Shown one piece after another: positions 61,208 to 64,000 of a stretch of DNA of 64,000 nt (its first letter is position 1; every line of letters begins with the position of its first letter). The stretch spans positions 697,001-761,000 of the forward strand of contig JALIRH010000099.1 of the NCBI GenBank assembly GCA_023055505.1. The letters run 5' to 3'. The position numbers and the translations under genes are program-made. Origin of the DNA: Callipepla californica brunnescens. Lineage: Eukaryota; Chordata; Aves; Galliformes; Odontophoridae. Under the pieces are notes generated by a model. It did not search any database. It was not told the origin of the DNA and saw only the letters and a program-made list of their open reading frames with translations.

Positions 61208-64000
61208 AAGGCCTAACCTTTCTCTCACCCTAACAATCAAAGAAAACCTATTCCTAAACCTAATCCTAAATCTAGTCCTAACCCTAACCCTCACCCTTAA
61301 TCTAACCCCAACCCCCACCCAGAAGCTAACACTTAGCATTGTACAATACCTAAACGTACCCCTAATCCTTATCACTAAACCTAAAAGGAACCTGAAACAT
61401 AGTGCTAAATCCGAACCCTAACCCTGAAGACTAACGCTAACAATGAACCAATTCCTATACCTTTTCCTTCCTCCAAATTGATTCCTAGCACTAACCCTAA
61501 CCCTACATTAACCCTATCCTAACCCTAACCCTAACCCTAGCCCTAAACTACATTAACCCTAACCCTAAACCTAAACCTAAACCTAACCCTAACCCTAATC
61601 CTAATTCCTAACCCTTACCTTAACTGTATCACAATCCCTATCCTAATTCTTACCCTAACCCTAACCCTTACCTAACCCTAACCCTAACCCTAACCCTTAC
61701 CTAACCCTAACCCTAACCCTAACCCTAACCCTAACCCTAACCCTAACCCTAACCCTAACCCTAACCCTAACCCTAACTCTAACCTTAACCCTAACCCTAA
61801 TCCTAACCCTAACCCTAACCCTAATCCTAACCCTAACCCTAACCCTAACCCTAATTCCTAACCCTTACCTTAACTGTATCGCAATCCCTATCCTAATTCT
61901 TATCCTAACCCTAACCCTTACCCTAACCCTAGCCTAACCCAAACCCTAACCCTAACCCTAACCCTAACCCTAACCCTAACCCTAACCCTAACCCTAACCC
62001 TAACCCTAACCCTACTTTACCCTAACCCTAATCCTAACACTAACTCTAACTTTATTCCTTACCCTAACACTAATCCAATCCCGAACCCTAACCCTAATCC
62101 TAGCCCTAACTCTAACTTTATTCGTAACCCTACCCCTAATCCAAACAATAACCCTTACCCTAATCAAACCCTATCCCTATTCCTAACCCTTACCCTAACC
62201 GTATCACAATCCCTATCCTAACTCTTACCATAACCCAAACCCTAACCTAACCCTAACCCTAACCCTAACCCTATCCCTAACCCTTACCCTAACCCTAACC
62301 CTAACCCTACCCTAACCTTAACTCTACCCTAACCGTATCCCTACCCTAACCCTAACCCTAATCCTAGCCCTTACTCTAACTTTATTCCTAACCCTACCCC
62401 TGATCCAAACACTAACCCTAACCTTAATGTAAACCTAACCCTATTCCTAACCCTTACCCTAACTGTATCCCATTCCCTATCCTAACTCTTACCATAACCC
62501 TAACCCTGATGCTAATGCTAACCCTAACCCTGAATCTAACCCTTACCCTAACCCTATCCCTTACCCAGAAGCTAACACTTAGCGTTGTACAATACCTAAC
62601 CGTACCCTAACCCTATCCCTAAACCTAAAAGGAACCCAAACTCTAACCCTAAATCTGTCCCTGAGCCTAACCTTCAACCTTACCCTAACCTTAACCCTAA
62701 CCCTGTTCCATTCTCTAAACATATCTGTAAGCATTACCTTCATCCTAACTCGAACTCTACCCTAACCCTATCCCTTTGACCCCAACACAAAACCCAGATT
62801 GAGCCTGACCCTAACCTAGGTAGCATAAAGTGTATGTAGGGTGAATTTGAGTTTTAGGGTCAAAGTTAAATTGTTAGTTTTAGGGTTAGGGTGAAGGATT
62901 GCTTTAGTTCTAGTATTAGGGTGTTTGGGGTTAGGGTTAGGGTAAGGATTTTGGAGTGGATTAGGTTTAGGGTCAGGTTTGGGGGAGTTTTGGGGTTAGG
63001 GTTAGATTTAGGATTAGGGTTAGCAAAAAAGGTGTTAGTTTTAGTTTAGGTTAGTGCTAGGATTAGGTTGAGTGTTCTTGTGAAGTTTAGGTTTAGGGTT
63101 AGGTTTAGGTTTAGATTGAGGTTTAGGGTAAGGAGTAGGGTTAATTTGACTTTTAGGGTCAGAGTAGAGTTAAGTCGTGTTAGGGTTAAGGTTAAGAACA
63201 GGATTCAGATTCCAATTAGGTTTTGGGTTCCTACTAGGGATAGGCCTCAAATTAGTGTTAAGGTTAGGGTTAGGGTTAGGTATAGGGAAAGGGTTAGTGT
63301 TAAGGCCAGGGCAAGTGTATGGTTTAGGGTAAAGATTGGATTTAGGGTTAGGTTTAGATGTAGGTTTGGTTTGATCGTTAGGGTGTGAGAAGGCACCGGC
63401 CTTGGATTTCATTTGGAGATTGGGTAAGGTTTAGGAATAGGAATAACATTGGTGTTTAAAAGATGATTAGTGTTAGTATTAGGGAGAGGGTTACGGTTAG
63501 AGTTTAGTTAGGGTTGTTAGTTTTAGAGTGAGGGATAGGGGTATGGTTTGGTCTAGTACTTGGGTTAGGGTTTGGGATAGTCCTAGCATTAGTGTTAGGG
63601 TTAGGGTTCCGTTAGGGTTGTGGTAATCTGATGCTAGGTGTCGGGATTAGGGTTGTGCTTAAATGTGGGTTTGGTTTGAGGGTCAGAGTTAGGGTTAGGG
63701 TAGAGTTAGAATTAGGGTAAGAGTTAGGATTAGGTTTAGGATTAGGATAAAGATTAGGTTAGGATTAGTGTTGGCTTTAGGGTTGTGTCTGGGAGAAGGG
63801 TTAGTGTTAGGGATAGACTTAGGGTAAGAGTAAGTGTTAGGAATAGGCATAGGTTTTGGGAAAGTTTCAGAGTTTGGACTGGATTTATGATTAGGGTTAG
63901 GGACAAAGATTTTTTGAGATTTGTGATTAGATTTAGGGAGAAAAGTAGGCTGACTTGTGGTGTTAGCAGTAGGTTTAGGTTTAGGTTTAGGTTTAGGATT
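61208..64000. repeat. Macro-repeat unit 5 (incomplete at window end)
   Basis: Shortest array segment (about 1,607 bp, CCTAGG at 62,815), then the G-rich arm, which runs off the window. It has a 2-bp deletion near 63,035 and a C-to-A change near 63,143 relative to the others. It shares with unit 1 the bases at 63,878 and 63,896 that differ in units 2-4. Confidence 0.93.

Noticed and set aside
41102..63412. Open frames repeated in every macro-unit (VRVRVRF, NPNPNP, GLGLGLG types)
   Set aside because: Their conservation reflects recent duplication of the whole unit; overlapping frames on both strands are equally open and the composition is that of TTAGGG-like repeats.

Overview
The window looks like a subtelomeric or repeat-dominated block from a bird nuclear genome, quite possibly a microchromosome or dot chromosome. 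The evidence is long, degenerate TTAGGG/CCCTAA DNA in both orientations, a CR1-type LINE fragment, avian-style endogenous retroviruses (ERVs), GC-rich minisatellites, and a spliced vertebrate gene fragment resembling exportin-1 (XPO1/CRM1). Nothing prokaryotic is present. Almost every long open frame is a by-product of tandem repeats that lack stop codons.

Layout. 1-1,140: edge of the same macro-repeat that fills the right end, split by a 574-bp solo LTR with a 5-bp target duplication. 1,140-10,015: degenerate CCCTAA array with higher-order duplications. 10,016-15,755: an 8-bp minisatellite (AATGTCAG/AATGTCAC) carrying a 923-bp solo LTR with target duplication and a second LTR-like insert. 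15,756-26,115: an 11-bp G-rich satellite (GGGGCAGCTAT/GGGGCAGCAGT) interrupted at 19,756-20,585 by a CpG island with divergent candidate first exons. 26,116-30,536: 5' half of a minus-strand ERV (LTR, tRNA-Lys primer site, a membrane-protein frame ahead of gag, gag, protease, reverse transcriptase), cut off in RNase H by the satellite. 30,537-31,060: CR1 fragment. 31,231-33,944: four XPO1-like exons with introns and one in-frame stop. 34,690-36,060: degenerate TTAGGG-like DNA. 36,079-38,656: a second, plus-strand gamma-like ERV (tRNA-His primer site, broken gag and protease), cut off by the macro-repeat. 38,656-64,000: four complete tandem macro-units and part of a fifth. Complete units are 5.3-5.9 kb. 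Each joins a CCCTAA array to a TTAGGG-like arm at a CCTAGG site, then has a spacer of about 190 bp and another C-rich arm.

No intact ordinary protein-coding gene can be supported. The main points of interest are the XPO1-like fragment, the CpG island buried in satellite, the pre-gag membrane ORF, and the macro-repeat. The macro-repeat varies in length only in its CCCTAA segment; the other 3,196 bp has the same length in all four complete units. The 24.7-kb block at 10,016-34,690 has CCCTAA-like DNA on its left and TTAGGG-like DNA on its right, the orientation of the two ends of a linear chromosome. Assignments rest on reading the sequence and on remembered family features; no database search was run.
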